DNA of 64,000 bases from Lachnospiraceae bacterium (GTDB lineage: Bacteria; Bacillota; Clostridia; Lachnospirales; Lachnospiraceae). The notes under the pieces were generated by a model, which did not search any database, was not told the origin of the DNA, and saw only the letters and a program-made list of their open reading frames with translations. Below are positions 1 to 8,699 of this stretch, piece by piece (within the stretch, counting starts at the first letter, position 1; each line of letters opens with the position of its first letter). The stretch covers positions 19,446 through 83,445 of the forward strand of contig JAFZLD010000026.1 in the NCBI GenBank assembly GCA_017553505.1, read 5' to 3'. The translations under genes and the position numbers were made by a program.

Positions 1-1539
1 ATCAAGCACAACAGTCTTAGAAAAGTATTGGTCGTCTCCCGTAGTCGGAAGATATGAAACATATATGTAAGTACCGTCTGACTTTAAGGACATAACAATC
101 ATTTCGCTGAAGCTGTAGCCCAAAATGTCGTAAAGGTTTTTCTTCTTGATAAGCGCTCCGTCGGTACCGATTCTTGCAAGAATATCTATAGTGGTGTCGT
201 TCTCGTAATCATATCCGAGAAGTACATATCCCTTGTCGCCCGCGGGTGCAATCTTGGTGGCAAACATGGTCTTAGATGACTTGGAAAGATCCACATCCTC
301 GCCAATCTGCTCGTAGGTCAACGCATCTCTTGTTCGAAGTACATCATGCAAGCCGTTTTTTTTGTCCGAAACCGATACAACACTATATAAAAGTCCGTCT
401 TCGGCAAAATAATAAATATTGCTTTCGCCCTGAACTTCCGGATTGAATGCTTCTATCTCAGCCTCGTACTTGGTGGAATCTTCTGTAACTGAAGTACCCG
501 TAACCGTAGCAATGTAGTATACATCGGTTGTGCCTTCGGGTGTCAGATAATCTCTGCCTACCAACTTGTCAAATACAAAGTTTAAATTGCCCTCGGCATC
601 TTTGTATACGTCATCAAAAGAAACCGCAGATATATCTACATCAGCAAAATCAAAAAGCCTGGTAGCTGTTTTATAAAGATAATCACAGGCATAAATCGAC
701 TTTCCGTCGGAAACAAACACCTCGTTCTTATCTCCGCCAAAAACAGCATCGCCGCCTTCAATTACAGTCACATCCATCGATCTTTCGATAGAAGGATTGT
801 ATGCATATAATGCGCCTTTTCCCGACTCGATATAATACGCAAGGCCCTCCTTGTCCAGGCAAATGCGTGGAGTGTTGGCAGGAACTATCTGCTTGCCAAG
901 TTCCATATCTTCGTCAAATACAAGTACCTGTCCGTCGATGGCAACATATGTAAAGCATCCGTCGGATGCAAGACCCGTAAGAGTCTCGGAATTTATGCTC
1001 GCATCTGCTGCCTCAGCAAGGTCAACTTTATAGCTTACCTTACCGTTATCGGAATATTTAACCAGATAAACGGAAGCATCTCCGTCATCTGCAGTCTCGA
1101 CAACGGCCATGTAGTAACCTTCCTCGCAAGGTACGATTTTCTTGACATCTACATCCTTAAAATCACCCTTTAAGCTTAAGTCCTTGCCTGAAGTCTTGCC
1201 TGTGGCAATGTCCGTTGCTCTTAAAAAGCTACTTCGTGTGCCTGCTGATTCTTTGACTACTACTGCATAAAAAAGATTGTCCTTAATAAAAGCGTATCTT
1301 GTTTCCTCAATACCTTTGTCGGACAAATCAAGTCTCTTGATGGTCGAGGAGTACTCATTATCCTTATCTTCAAGGATTTCGGTAACTTCTTCTTTAATTT
1401 CCTCTTCGACCTCTTCTATCTCTTCCACCACGGGAGTCTCGAGCAGATAGTGCTCGGATTCCGTAACGTCTTTATCCGAGGCATTGTTAACTCCTGCCAG
1501 AATGCCCCAAAGTGCAAATATAAATAACCAGTGTTTCAT
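1..1539 (-). CDS. Secreted beta-propeller-like protein, C-terminus cut by window edge
   Basis: Open frame running off the window start; 513 codons are visible from an ATG at 1539 preceded by GGAG. The first ~20 residues (MKHWLFIFALWGILAGVNNA) form a signal peptide or anchor without a lipobox Cys. An acidic Glu-rich stretch follows (about residues 30-50), then repeated short blocks of the kind 'G..Y.V..SDGK..Y..D' that suggest beta-propeller blades. No catalytic motif was recognised. It lies 32 bp downstream of aroF on the same strand and may be the last gene of the pncB-aroF transcript. A surface sensor, binding or scaffold protein is possible, but function is unknown. The missing C-terminus prevents domain assignment. 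Confidence 0.7.
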   Translation of the reverse strand, partial: MKHWLFIFALWGILAGVNNASDKDVTESEHYLLETPVVEEIEEVEEEIKEEVTEILEDKDNEYSSTIKRLDLSDKGIEETRYAFIKDNLFYAVVVKESAGTRSSFLRATDIATGKTSGKDLSLKGDFKDVDVKKIVPCEEGYYMAVVETADDGDASVYLVKYSDNGKVSYKVDLAEAADASINSETLTGLASDGCFTYVAIDGQVLVFDEDMELGKQIVPANTPRICLDKEGLAYYIESGKGALYAYNPSIERSMDVTVIEGGDAVFGGDKNEVFVSDGKSIYACDYLYKTATRLFDFADVDISAVSFDDVYKDAEGNLNFVFDKLVGRDYLTPEGTTDVYYIATVTGTSVTEDSTKYEAEIEAFNPEVQGESNIYYFAEDGLLYSVVSVSDKKNGLHDVLRTRDALTYEQIGEDVDLSKSSKTMFATKIAPAGDKGYVLLGYDYENDTTIDILARIGTDGALIKKKNLYDILGYSFSEMIVMSLKSDGTYIYVSYLPTTGDDQYFSKTVVLD

Positions 1540-1571
1540 CGTATCTCCATAATTCCTGACTTCTCATTTAT

Positions 1572-2600
1572 TTACAGCATCTCTGCTATTTCTTTGACCA
1601 GTTTCTCGGTCTTCTTCCAGCCTAAGCAGGCGTCGGTAATGGACTTGCCGTATACACCGCCGCCGATTTTCTGATTGCCGTCTTCGATGTAGCTCTCCAC
1701 CATGAAGCCCTTAACAAGGCTCTTAGCATCATTGCTATCCTTGCAGAAAGAAAGCACCTCTTTGATGATGCGTCCCTGCAATAACGGGTTCTTGCCGGAA
1801 TTGCAGTGATTACAGTCAATAACAACCCCGGGATGTGGAAGCTCTGTCTTGTCATACAATGCCTTAAGGCGCATAACATCCTCAAAGTGGTAATTGGGCG
1901 ATGCAAGACCTCTCATATCGTTAAAGCCGCGAAGTACCGCATGCGCATAAGGGTTTCCCTTGGAATGAGCCGCCCAGCCACGATAGATAAAAGAATGACC
2001 CGTGCTGGCTGCAGTTATTGCATTCATCATAACGGTTAAGTCACCGCTGGTAGGATTCTTCATACCTACCGGCACTTCGATACCGCTTGCGGTAAGTCTG
2101 TGCTGCTGGTCTTCAACGGAACGCGCTCCTATAGCCACATAGCCGAGCAAATCGTCTACATACTTGTAGTTCTCGGGATACAAAAGCTCGTCGGCACAGG
2201 TAAATCCTGTCTCCTTAATCGTGCGCATATGAATCTCACGTGTAGCGATAATACCCTTAAACAAATCCGGCTTCTCGTTGGGGTCCGGCTGATGTAAGAA
2301 TCCCTTATAACCTTCACCCGTGGTACGGGGCTTGGAGGTATAAAGGCGCGGGATAATATAAACCTTCTCGCTTACCTCATCGGCAAGTCCGCGAAGCCTG
2401 CTAAAATAATCAAGCACGCTCACTTCATTGTCGGCTGAACACGGTCCGATTATAAGCAAAATACGGTTATCCGTGCCGTCGAAAATGCCCTTTATTTCCT
2501 TGTCTCTTCTTTCGAAAACTTGGCGAAGGTCCTCGGTTAAGGGATACATCTCCTTAACCTCCATGGGAATCGCAAGCTTTCTTTCAAAATCCATATTCAT
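1572..2600 (-). CDS. aroF: 3-deoxy-7-phosphoheptulonate synthase (DAHP synthase), class I
   Basis: Condenses phosphoenolpyruvate with erythrose-4-phosphate, the first step of the shikimate pathway to aromatic amino acids, in the cytosol. The 342-residue protein has the usual length of the AroF/AroG/AroH type. Diagnostic motifs are visible in order: GPCSADNE (about residue 52), KPRTTGEGYKG (about 89), GARSVEDQQHR, GMKNPTSGD, GFMVESYIEDG and GKSITDACLGW near the end. No fused chorismate mutase or ACT domain is present. The feedback class (Phe, Tyr or Trp sensitive) cannot be told from sequence alone, so the symbol is generic. It follows pncB by 12 bp and is very probably co-transcribed with it. 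Confidence 0.95.
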   Translation of the reverse strand: MNMDFERKLAIPMEVKEMYPLTEDLRQVFERRDKEIKGIFDGTDNRILLIIGPCSADNEVSVLDYFSRLRGLADEVSEKVYIIPRLYTSKPRTTGEGYKGFLHQPDPNEKPDLFKGIIATREIHMRTIKETGFTCADELLYPENYKYVDDLLGYVAIGARSVEDQQHRLTASGIEVPVGMKNPTSGDLTVMMNAITAASTGHSFIYRGWAAHSKGNPYAHAVLRGFNDMRGLASPNYHFEDVMRLKALYDKTELPHPGVVIDCNHCNSGKNPLLQGRIIKEVLSFCKDSNDAKSLVKGFMVESYIEDGNQKIGGGVYGKSITDACLGWKKTEKLVKEIAEML

Positions 2601-2612
2601 AAAGAATACCTC

Positions 2613-3833
2613 TTATACTCGGAGAGAATCTCCTGTCTCATTGTTCATACGCCATTCGATACAACGCTTTAAGTAGTGCACGTAGTCAGGGTTCTTGCAT
2701 ACGCTCTTACCCTCAACGTCAGAAATCTTGGCTACATCGCAGCCGTTGCAGGCGGTAGTCTTCATAACAATGTTAAGTGCGGGAACGCAAGTATCGTTGG
2801 CAATAAATGTACCGATACCGAAAGCGGTCTTGGCCTTACCCTTAAAGTATCTGCAAATCTTAGTAGCGCGCTCGAAATCAAGGCTGTCGCTGAAAAGCAA
2901 AGTCTTGGTTAAGGGATCGATACCAAGAGACTTGTAATGTTCAATCATAAGCTCGCCCCACTCGTAAGGGTCGCCCGAATCGTGACGAACGCCCGAGAAC
3001 AGAGTCGAGAAAGTAAGCTGGAAGTCCTTAAGGAAGCACTTGGTAGTAATTGCATCCGTAAGAGCCGTTCCGTTTAACACGCCATATTCCTTAACCCACG
3101 CATCAAGCGCATACCAGTTGGAATATGCGGGATTGTGCTTGTGATTGCCCTGTCCCACGCACATAATCCACTCGTGAGCCATGGTGCCGACGGGTGTAAG
3201 ATTGTGCTTCTTGGCAAGATATATGTTGGAAGTTCCGACGAACTTTGAGTTCTTAAGATGTGCGGTCGAAAGTTCGAGTACCGCAAGGTCCTGAGCCTCA
3301 CCGGACAATCTTCTTCTCAAACCGAACTCCGAGAAAGCACCAAGCTCATATTCGCCTGCTTCAAGCTTCTTAATCTTATCTTCGAGACGCTCCTTGAAGC
3401 TCTCAAAGAGCTTGTTGTAATCATATGCCATTCTGAAGTAAACTTCATTGACAATGGCAAGTGTGGGAATCTCGTACATCGAAGTATTAAGCCATGTACC
3501 TCTGGTCTCGATGGTAAGTCCGCAAGGCGCATCCGTGCCAAAAGAAAAATCATCGAAACGAGGCTTCCAAAGTCTTAAGAAATCCACATAAGAGCCTCTG
3601 ATCCACTTAATATTGTTAAGATAATCAAGCTCATCTTCTTTGAATCGAAGATCGCAATACATCCTTATCTGTCGCTTAATCTCTTCCACCATCTCGGGTG
3701 TGAAATGCACCTCTTCGTTACGGCACTTAAAAGACCATGTGGTCTTATACTCGCTGAACTGGTGGTAAATAGCCTGCCCCATAGAAAATTTGTAGGCATC
3801 TGTTTCAAGTAAACTTGTAATAATAGGTTCCAT
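2613..3833 (-). CDS. pncB: Nicotinate phosphoribosyltransferase
   Basis: Makes nicotinate mononucleotide from nicotinate and PRPP, the entry step of NAD salvage, in the cytosol. The 406-residue protein starts with the family hallmark LLETDAYKFSMGQAIY and contains GTWLNTSMYEIPTLAIVNEVY, GLRRRLSGEAQ and GTSNIYLAKKHNL (around the phosphoribosyl site), then SGVRHDSGDPYEWGE and GIGTFIAND. The length matches PncB (about 400). The ATG at 3833 is preceded by GGGGGAGG. A good sigma-A promoter (TTGCAA, 17 bp, TATTAT) lies at 3870-3898 and would serve pncB-aroF and perhaps the truncated gene beyond. Confidence 0.95.
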   Translation of the reverse strand: MEPIITSLLETDAYKFSMGQAIYHQFSEYKTTWSFKCRNEEVHFTPEMVEEIKRQIRMYCDLRFKEDELDYLNNIKWIRGSYVDFLRLWKPRFDDFSFGTDAPCGLTIETRGTWLNTSMYEIPTLAIVNEVYFRMAYDYNKLFESFKERLEDKIKKLEAGEYELGAFSEFGLRRRLSGEAQDLAVLELSTAHLKNSKFVGTSNIYLAKKHNLTPVGTMAHEWIMCVGQGNHKHNPAYSNWYALDAWVKEYGVLNGTALTDAITTKCFLKDFQLTFSTLFSGVRHDSGDPYEWGELMIEHYKSLGIDPLTKTLLFSDSLDFERATKICRYFKGKAKTAFGIGTFIANDTCVPALNIVMKTTACNGCDVAKISDVEGKSVCKNPDYVHYLKRCIEWRMNNETGDSLRV

Positions 3834-3869
3834 ATGAACACATCCTCCCCCTATTTAGAGTCAAAATTA

Positions 3870-3898
3870 ATAATAGATGAAACCACGGTTATTTGCAA
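3870..3898 (-). promoter_or_regulatory. Sigma-A promoter of pncB-aroF
   Basis: On the minus strand: -35 TTGCAA at 3893-3898, a 17-bp spacer and -10 TATTAT at 3870-3875. This is about 35 bp before the pncB start and in the right orientation. Confidence 0.7.
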
Positions 3899-3911
3899 GG
3901 ATATTGATAGT

Positions 3912-3932
3912 GTGTTAAAGTCTATTTAACAC
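3912..3932. promoter_or_regulatory. Inverted repeat (operator candidate) before the lipoprotein/radical SAM unit
   Basis: Perfect 8-bp arms GTGTTAAA (3912-3919) and TTTAACAC (3925-3932) with a 5-bp centre. They overlap the zone downstream of a weak -35-like TTGATA (3904-3909). There is no U-tract, so this is more like a protein-binding site than a terminator. The lipoprotein start follows 25 bp later. Confidence 0.4.
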
Positions 3933-3957
3933 GTGAATGTACATATGAGGTACACCT

Positions 3958-4395
3958 ATGAGAAGAAAGACCAAGAAGCGCGGCGTACTCGCCATAATAG
4001 GCATGGTATCTGCTCTTTTCGCATCAGCTTGCGGAAGCAGCGGTGAGCCGTTTGACCCCGCCCAAAATGCACCCGATACCCTTTACGGGCCTTCTTTTAC
4101 AAGCGAAGATGAATACGACCCCGCCAACAATTTAAACGAAGATGTATACGGTCCTCCCGAATGGTTCGGTGAGGAGCCCGATGATAATACGACACCTACA
4201 GAGGAAGAACCTATGTCAGACATAAGCTCCAACTTTTCCTTCCGCGAAGACACTTCCGGCAACACAAGTGCCCACGACGTGTCTGCGAATCTTAAGCAGG
4301 ATATTTCCGGCGGCGACGATAATTTCAAGCCCGCCGACAACATTGCCGAGCCCGTCTACGGTCCTCCCGCAGGCAGTAAAGATGCTACGGAGTAA
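3958..4395 (+). CDS. Small lipoprotein with three YGP[PS] repeats, putative radical SAM substrate
   Basis: 145-residue exported protein: basic N-terminus, hydrophobic segment (residues 9-22) and a relaxed lipobox ending at Cys25 (FASAC). The mature part is acidic and low complexity. Three 15-residue repeats are visible: residues 32-46 (FDPAQNAPDTLYGPS), 53-67 (YDPANNLNEDVYGPP) and 123-137 (FKPADNIAEPVYGPP). Their consensus is [FY]-x-P-A-x-N-x(4)-[LV]-YGP-[PS]. Two weaker D-[IV]-S-x-N...D-x-S-G blocks lie between repeats 2 and 3. GAGG stands 7 nt before the ATG. The downstream radical SAM/SPASM gene begins 5 nt after the stop, and its ribosome site overlaps this stop, so the two are translationally coupled. 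The pair resembles the 'rSAM/lipoprotein system' (TIGR04133 enzyme with TIGR04134 lipoprotein) best known from Bacteroidetes. That the repeats are modified is inference. Confidence 0.8.
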   Translation: MRRKTKKRGVLAIIGMVSALFASACGSSGEPFDPAQNAPDTLYGPSFTSEDEYDPANNLNEDVYGPPEWFGEEPDDNTTPTEEEPMSDISSNFSFREDTSGNTSAHDVSANLKQDISGGDDNFKPADNIAEPVYGPPAGSKDATE

Positions 4396-4400
4396 CCACT

Positions 4401-5489
4401 ATGAGTAATTCGGGATTATCCGACTCTGTCAAAAGAAAACATTTGAATCAACTTGCAGCATACAGGGATGAGGAATTAAGGCCTCATCCCGCTTTGCATT
4501 CTTTATTTTTCGAGCTTACGATTAACTGTAACGAGCACTGTCTCCACTGCGGTTCCAAATGCGGTGACATTTCCGAGGAAGCGCCCCTTACCGCAGCCGA
4601 ATGGAAGCATATCCTTGACGATGTGAAGAGAGATTTCGGCACCGACACTCTCCGCCTTTGCATAACAGGAGGCGAGCCACTTCTTAACAAAGATTTCTTT
4701 GATATCATGGGCTACGCGCACTCGCTCGGATTTGACTGGGGCATGACCAGCAACGGCACCCTCATCACCCCCGAAGTGGCTCATAAGCTCGCAGAAACCG
4801 GCATGCGCACCATATCAATCAGTGTAGACGGTCTTAAGGACACCCACGATTGGTTCAGACAGGTGCCCGGAAGCTATGAACGCACCATGGCCGGCATCAG
4901 GAATCTCCTTAACGAAAAGAGCTTTAACCACGTCCAGGTTACCACCGTCGTGCATCACAGAAACATCGGTGAGCTTGACGAAATGTACGAAATCATGAAA
5001 GCCCTCGGCATCCGCTCCTGGCGCGTTATCAACATCGAGCCCATCGGCCGTGCCAAGGATAACCCCGAGCTTATGCTTACGGTGGACGAATACAAGTATG
5101 TTCTCGACTTTATTAAGACCCACCGATTCGAGTCCACTATGGAAGTCACCTACGGTTGCTCTCACTTCCTTCCCATTGAATACGAGCGCGAAGTCCGCAA
5201 GTGGTACTTCCTCTGCAACGCGGGCGTATACACTGCAAGCATCATGTACAACGGTAACATCGGAGCCTGCCTCGACATCGAGCGTCGCCCCGAGCTTGTG
5301 GAAGGCAACATCCGTCGCGACAGATTTAAGGATGTGTGGGATAACGACTTTAAGATTTACAGAAGCGACTTCAGAAAGTGCGGTCCCTGCAAGGACTGCC
5401 CCGATTACAAATACTGTGCGGGCGACTCATTCCACACCTGGAACTTCGACAAGATGGAACCGAACCTCTGCCTGCGAAAATTACTGTAA
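4401..5489 (+). CDS. Radical SAM/SPASM protein of the rSAM/lipoprotein type
   Basis: 362-residue cytosolic enzyme. The radical SAM cluster motif CNEHCLHC (Cys43, 47, 50) is followed by GSKC, giving the HCGSxC signature I associate with TIGR04133 enzymes. ITGGEP (88-93) is the SAM-binding GGE motif. The C-terminus is a SPASM domain with Cys253, 272, 290, 327, 330, 333, 339 and 357, enough for two auxiliary Fe-S clusters; the CGPCKDCPDYKYC block is typical. SPASM enzymes usually modify ribosomal peptides (thioether, C-C links, epimerisation). No RRE domain, peptidase or transporter is nearby. Given the coupling to the YGPP-repeat lipoprotein, that protein is the likely substrate. The chemistry is unknown. 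Confidence 0.9.
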   Translation: MSNSGLSDSVKRKHLNQLAAYRDEELRPHPALHSLFFELTINCNEHCLHCGSKCGDISEEAPLTAAEWKHILDDVKRDFGTDTLRLCITGGEPLLNKDFFDIMGYAHSLGFDWGMTSNGTLITPEVAHKLAETGMRTISISVDGLKDTHDWFRQVPGSYERTMAGIRNLLNEKSFNHVQVTTVVHHRNIGELDEMYEIMKALGIRSWRVINIEPIGRAKDNPELMLTVDEYKYVLDFIKTHRFESTMEVTYGCSHFLPIEYEREVRKWYFLCNAGVYTASIMYNGNIGACLDIERRPELVEGNIRRDRFKDVWDNDFKIYRSDFRKCGPCKDCPDYKYCAGDSFHTWNFDKMEPNLCLRKLL

Positions 5490-5498
5490 GACATAAAA

Positions 5499-5536
5499 AA
5501 CCTGTGTGAGCTTAACTACCCGCACAGGTTTTCTTT
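5499..5536. terminator. Bidirectional intrinsic terminator
   Basis: Stem AACCTGTGTG (5499-5508) with CGCACAGGTT (5521-5530), followed by TTTTCTTTT on plus and by a T-run on minus. It separates the convergent radical SAM gene and the signalling operon. Confidence 0.85.
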
Positions 5537-5541
5537 TGCCT

Positions 5542-7905
5542 TTATCTTATTCTTATATCCGTAAGCGCCACTTCGTCGCCGGTAAGCGTCACGTAGACGT
5601 CCTTGGACGAATCGAATATCTTGGTGGTATTCTCTATCAGCACTCCGAGGTTCTCCGTTGTAACGGTTATCGTGTCCGATTTTCTGACAATCTGAACCGT
5701 GCACTCGTAGCCCTCTCTGTTCTTAACCTTCCAGTCTTCCCAGTCGGTAAAAGAATCCATTTTCTTCATATGCAGATGGTTCTCTGCAACGCTCTCATCG
5801 CCCGTGGATTCACCGTTCAGCTTAATAAGCGCGTATTCCTTAAAGCCGGGTCCGTTCACAGTTCCGTCTTCCGAAGTAAACAGCCTTACGAACGGTACAT
5901 GCCATATAAGGTTGGCGCTCGGAAGGCTCATGGCGTGGAATACAAGCTTAAGCTCGCCTGAAACCTTGATGCTCTCCGTCGTATCCGAGCAGAAAGTATT
6001 AATCTGAACATTCGGAATATCGGACTCGAGTCTGTCCGTGAAATTAAACTCGGACTCGATACGCTCAATGTCGGATTCGGATATCTTATCCTCGGACTGG
6101 GATGCCTCGATACTGTTGAGCTGGCAGTTCTCGCCGGTAAGCGCTATATAAACAGACTTCGTGGTATCGGGAAGTGCAACCGTAACATGCACCAGCGTAT
6201 CCGCATATGAAAGCTCCATCTTCATATGGTCTCCGATTTTGGCCGCCTTGATACGGTAACCCATATCCCCGTAACCGCCGGAGCGCTCTTTCTTCTCAGT
6301 TCTTGCCACAATGTTACGCGCGTTGGTACACACAAATCTTCCGTCGAACCATACTTCGCCGTATTCAAAGCATCTGTATTCTTCGATTTCACCCGGCTTA
6401 TCATGTATGCGCCTGTCGTAGGAATCAAACAACACTATTGCAGGCGCCGAGAACTCATCGGCACCGTAATTGGTAGGTATACAGTCAAAACTTATATTGG
6501 TATATGCTTCCACAACAGGCACACCGACAGTTATACTCTCCCTGTAATGCCTGCACTGTAATTCGTTTTCTATGGTGGTATCGTAATCCCAGTTGGCCGC
6601 CGTACGGTCACTGTCCATGATATTAATCATGTACCTGACGTACTCGGGGTCAAACTCGGTACCGGAACGCTTAATAAACTCTTCTCTCACCGTCTGGTAA
6701 GGCAGTCCGTCCCTTGAACCGTTCTTGGAAGACATGGTGTCAAAAGCATCGCAAACTGCGATAATTCTTGCAATCTCGGGAATCTTATTGCCCTTAAGCC
6801 CCTCGGGCGAGCCGGTTCCGTCGAAATGCTCATTTCTGTAATACGCACTTTCTTTAAGATACGGATATTCGGTGATACTTGAAAGGATTTCATTGCCGAC
6901 TAACTGCTTTTGCTTAAGGATTTCCTTGCCTTCTTCACTGTCCTCATCGATATCCATGGTGTTATCAGGCATACCTACCATTCCCACATCATGAAGAAGT
7001 GCCGCGAAATATACCTTATCTATTTCGTCCTCGTTTTTACCCGCCAGTTCGGCAAGTCTTCTTGCAAAAGAAGCTACTCTGACAGAATGCCCCTTTGAAT
7101 AGATACTCTTGTTTTCAACCGCAGTAACAAAAGCCGTAGTCATGCGACCGAACATGCGCTTCATGTTCTTAGACTCTTCCTGTAACTGTCCCATCTCAAT
7201 CTTATGGGCTCTCTCAACGGTGTCGTTAATATCTAGATAGGTGAATACATATAGGGAAATGGACACAAGTACCATCGCCATGTTAACGATGGAAAGGCCG
7301 TAAGCAAATATCTGAATGATACCTACAACTATAGGAACGAATATGTAAAGAACCAGTGAAGTATATATCAGTCGGCCGACAGATTTACGCAGATACTGCC
7401 TGATTACCGTATACTGTATAAGCGGGCACAATATAGGGATAATGTAGCAAAGCAGGAATCCCGGTCCTCTGTGATAAATGTTGGCATCGTCAAAATAATA
7501 GTACATTCCCGTAAACAGATTAAGTACTACCATAAACATTTCAATAAGCGCCGCGATGCCCACAAATTTGAGTCTGTTTGGTACCACACTTATCCTGTCG
7601 CTCTTATTTATGAGGACAATTAAGTACATGTTAAAAACAAGCACAATCATGGCGGTAAGGAAGAATACAAAGAAATTGCTTAACCTTACCAGCACATACC
7701 CGCGCTTTCCCGCCACACCCGAATAAATGTATGCGAGTCTGTCAAAAAAAAGCAGGAATGTAGCCGCAAATTCCATCGCAATAAGGATTCTTTTGCGTCT
7801 GGGTTCAAGGAACCTTGTGACAAACAAAAGAAGCGCAAACGTAAAACAGGCTACACTTAACGAAAGCATAATATTAAGTTGATGCGCTCGTAAAAATTCA
7901 AACAT
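5542..7905 (-). CDS. Seven-TM HD-domain signalling protein with duplicated C-terminal beta-rich domain
   Basis: 787 residues. Seven hydrophobic segments (about 12-30, 40-60, 75-99, 113-133, 150-168, 183-200, 206-224) lead through a short coiled region into an HD-type domain. His273 (KGHSVRVASFARRLA) and HD at 305-306 (ALLHDVGM) are present. The GYP triad is replaced: NEHFDGTGSPEGL at 358-370 has GSP, so it is an HD-GYP relative rather than a canonical member. The remaining ~340 residues hold two similar beta-rich units ending in VYIALTGENCQLNSIEA and VYVTLTGDEVALTDIRI, which resemble lectin/jelly-roll folds. It is the last gene of the four-gene signalling operon. Cyclic di-GMP hydrolysis is possible but unproven. 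Confidence 0.75.
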   Translation of the reverse strand: MFEFLRAHQLNIMLSLSVACFTFALLLFVTRFLEPRRKRILIAMEFAATFLLFFDRLAYIYSGVAGKRGYVLVRLSNFFVFFLTAMIVLVFNMYLIVLINKSDRISVVPNRLKFVGIAALIEMFMVVLNLFTGMYYYFDDANIYHRGPGFLLCYIIPILCPLIQYTVIRQYLRKSVGRLIYTSLVLYIFVPIVVGIIQIFAYGLSIVNMAMVLVSISLYVFTYLDINDTVERAHKIEMGQLQEESKNMKRMFGRMTTAFVTAVENKSIYSKGHSVRVASFARRLAELAGKNEDEIDKVYFAALLHDVGMVGMPDNTMDIDEDSEEGKEILKQKQLVGNEILSSITEYPYLKESAYYRNEHFDGTGSPEGLKGNKIPEIARIIAVCDAFDTMSSKNGSRDGLPYQTVREEFIKRSGTEFDPEYVRYMINIMDSDRTAANWDYDTTIENELQCRHYRESITVGVPVVEAYTNISFDCIPTNYGADEFSAPAIVLFDSYDRRIHDKPGEIEEYRCFEYGEVWFDGRFVCTNARNIVARTEKKERSGGYGDMGYRIKAAKIGDHMKMELSYADTLVHVTVALPDTTKSVYIALTGENCQLNSIEASQSEDKISESDIERIESEFNFTDRLESDIPNVQINTFCSDTTESIKVSGELKLVFHAMSLPSANLIWHVPFVRLFTSEDGTVNGPGFKEYALIKLNGESTGDESVAENHLHMKKMDSFTDWEDWKVKNREGYECTVQIVRKSDTITVTTENLGVLIENTTKIFDSSKDVYVTLTGDEVALTDIRIR

Positions 7906-7919
7906 CCGAAAATGCCCTC

Positions 7920-8684
7920 TTATTTGTGAAGAATAAAGAACTCCTGTAGTTTTTCAAGCAGTTCGCCCCTTTGAATATTCTTAAGGAAATATCCTTCGGG
8001 CTTTAAGGCTACAACGGCCATAACGCTTTCTTTGTCCGACTTGCCGGTAAGAAACATTACGGGAATGTTTTTGGTCTCCGAATCGTTTCTTAACATCTCA
8101 AGTACCTGTGGTCCGCTTGTAACCGGCATTTCGTGATCGAGAAGTATAAGATCGACTTTATTCTTACCCAGGAACTTAATCGCCTGGAGTCCGGAATTGG
8201 CCATGGATACTTTGTAGTCGTTTTTGAGCCACTGTCTTACTACGTTTAAGTAGTTGGGGTCGTCATCCACTATCAGGATGCTTTTTTTGAACTCACCGGA
8301 ATCGACTTTATCGTAGTATTCGGTGATGGTCTTGGCAAACTGTTCATTGTCTATGGGTCTTGTAAATGTCTTATAAACAAGGTCGCTTGACATATGCTTG
8401 CTGACGAAATCAATCTCGGGCTGCGCGCCGAGAAGGATTACCTGACTGTTCTTTTCTTCGAGGCTGTCGGTAAGGTAGTGAAGCACTTCATCCTTCGGAC
8501 GTACATCATCGTCCATGTAAAGCGTAATCAGTGAGGCATCCCCCCATGCCGCATTGATATCGTTAACCGAATATGGCACGAATCTGCAGAACACGCCCGC
8601 GTCCTGAACTTTCTTAACAAGCACGCGCACGATAAAGGATTCTTTCTCCGCGATAAAAACCATACTGTTTCCTGTATCACCCAT
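7920..8684 (-). CDS. Response regulator with N-terminal pseudo-receiver and C-terminal receiver
   Basis: 254 residues. The C-terminal half (about 134-253) is a receiver domain: acidic pocket VDDD (139-142), phospho-acceptor Asp183 in LLDHEMP, Thr213 (FLTGK) and Lys235. The usual K-P is K-N here. The N-terminal half (about 6-125) has receiver-like strands (MVFIAEKESF, LITLYMDDD, VYKTFTRPI) but lacks a clear acceptor site and looks like a pseudo-receiver. There is no DNA-binding or enzymatic output domain, so it should act through partners. It sits 15 bp after the giant hybrid kinase and 14 bp before the HD protein, and is a likely phosphorelay partner of that kinase's Hpt domain. Confidence 0.85.
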   Translation of the reverse strand: MGDTGNSMVFIAEKESFIVRVLVKKVQDAGVFCRFVPYSVNDINAAWGDASLITLYMDDDVRPKDEVLHYLTDSLEEKNSQVILLGAQPEIDFVSKHMSSDLVYKTFTRPIDNEQFAKTITEYYDKVDSGEFKKSILIVDDDPNYLNVVRQWLKNDYKVSMANSGLQAIKFLGKNKVDLILLDHEMPVTSGPQVLEMLRNDSETKNIPVMFLTGKSDKESVMAVVALKPEGYFLKNIQRGELLEKLQEFFILHK

Positions 8685-8699
8685 AATTACTCTCCCTTT

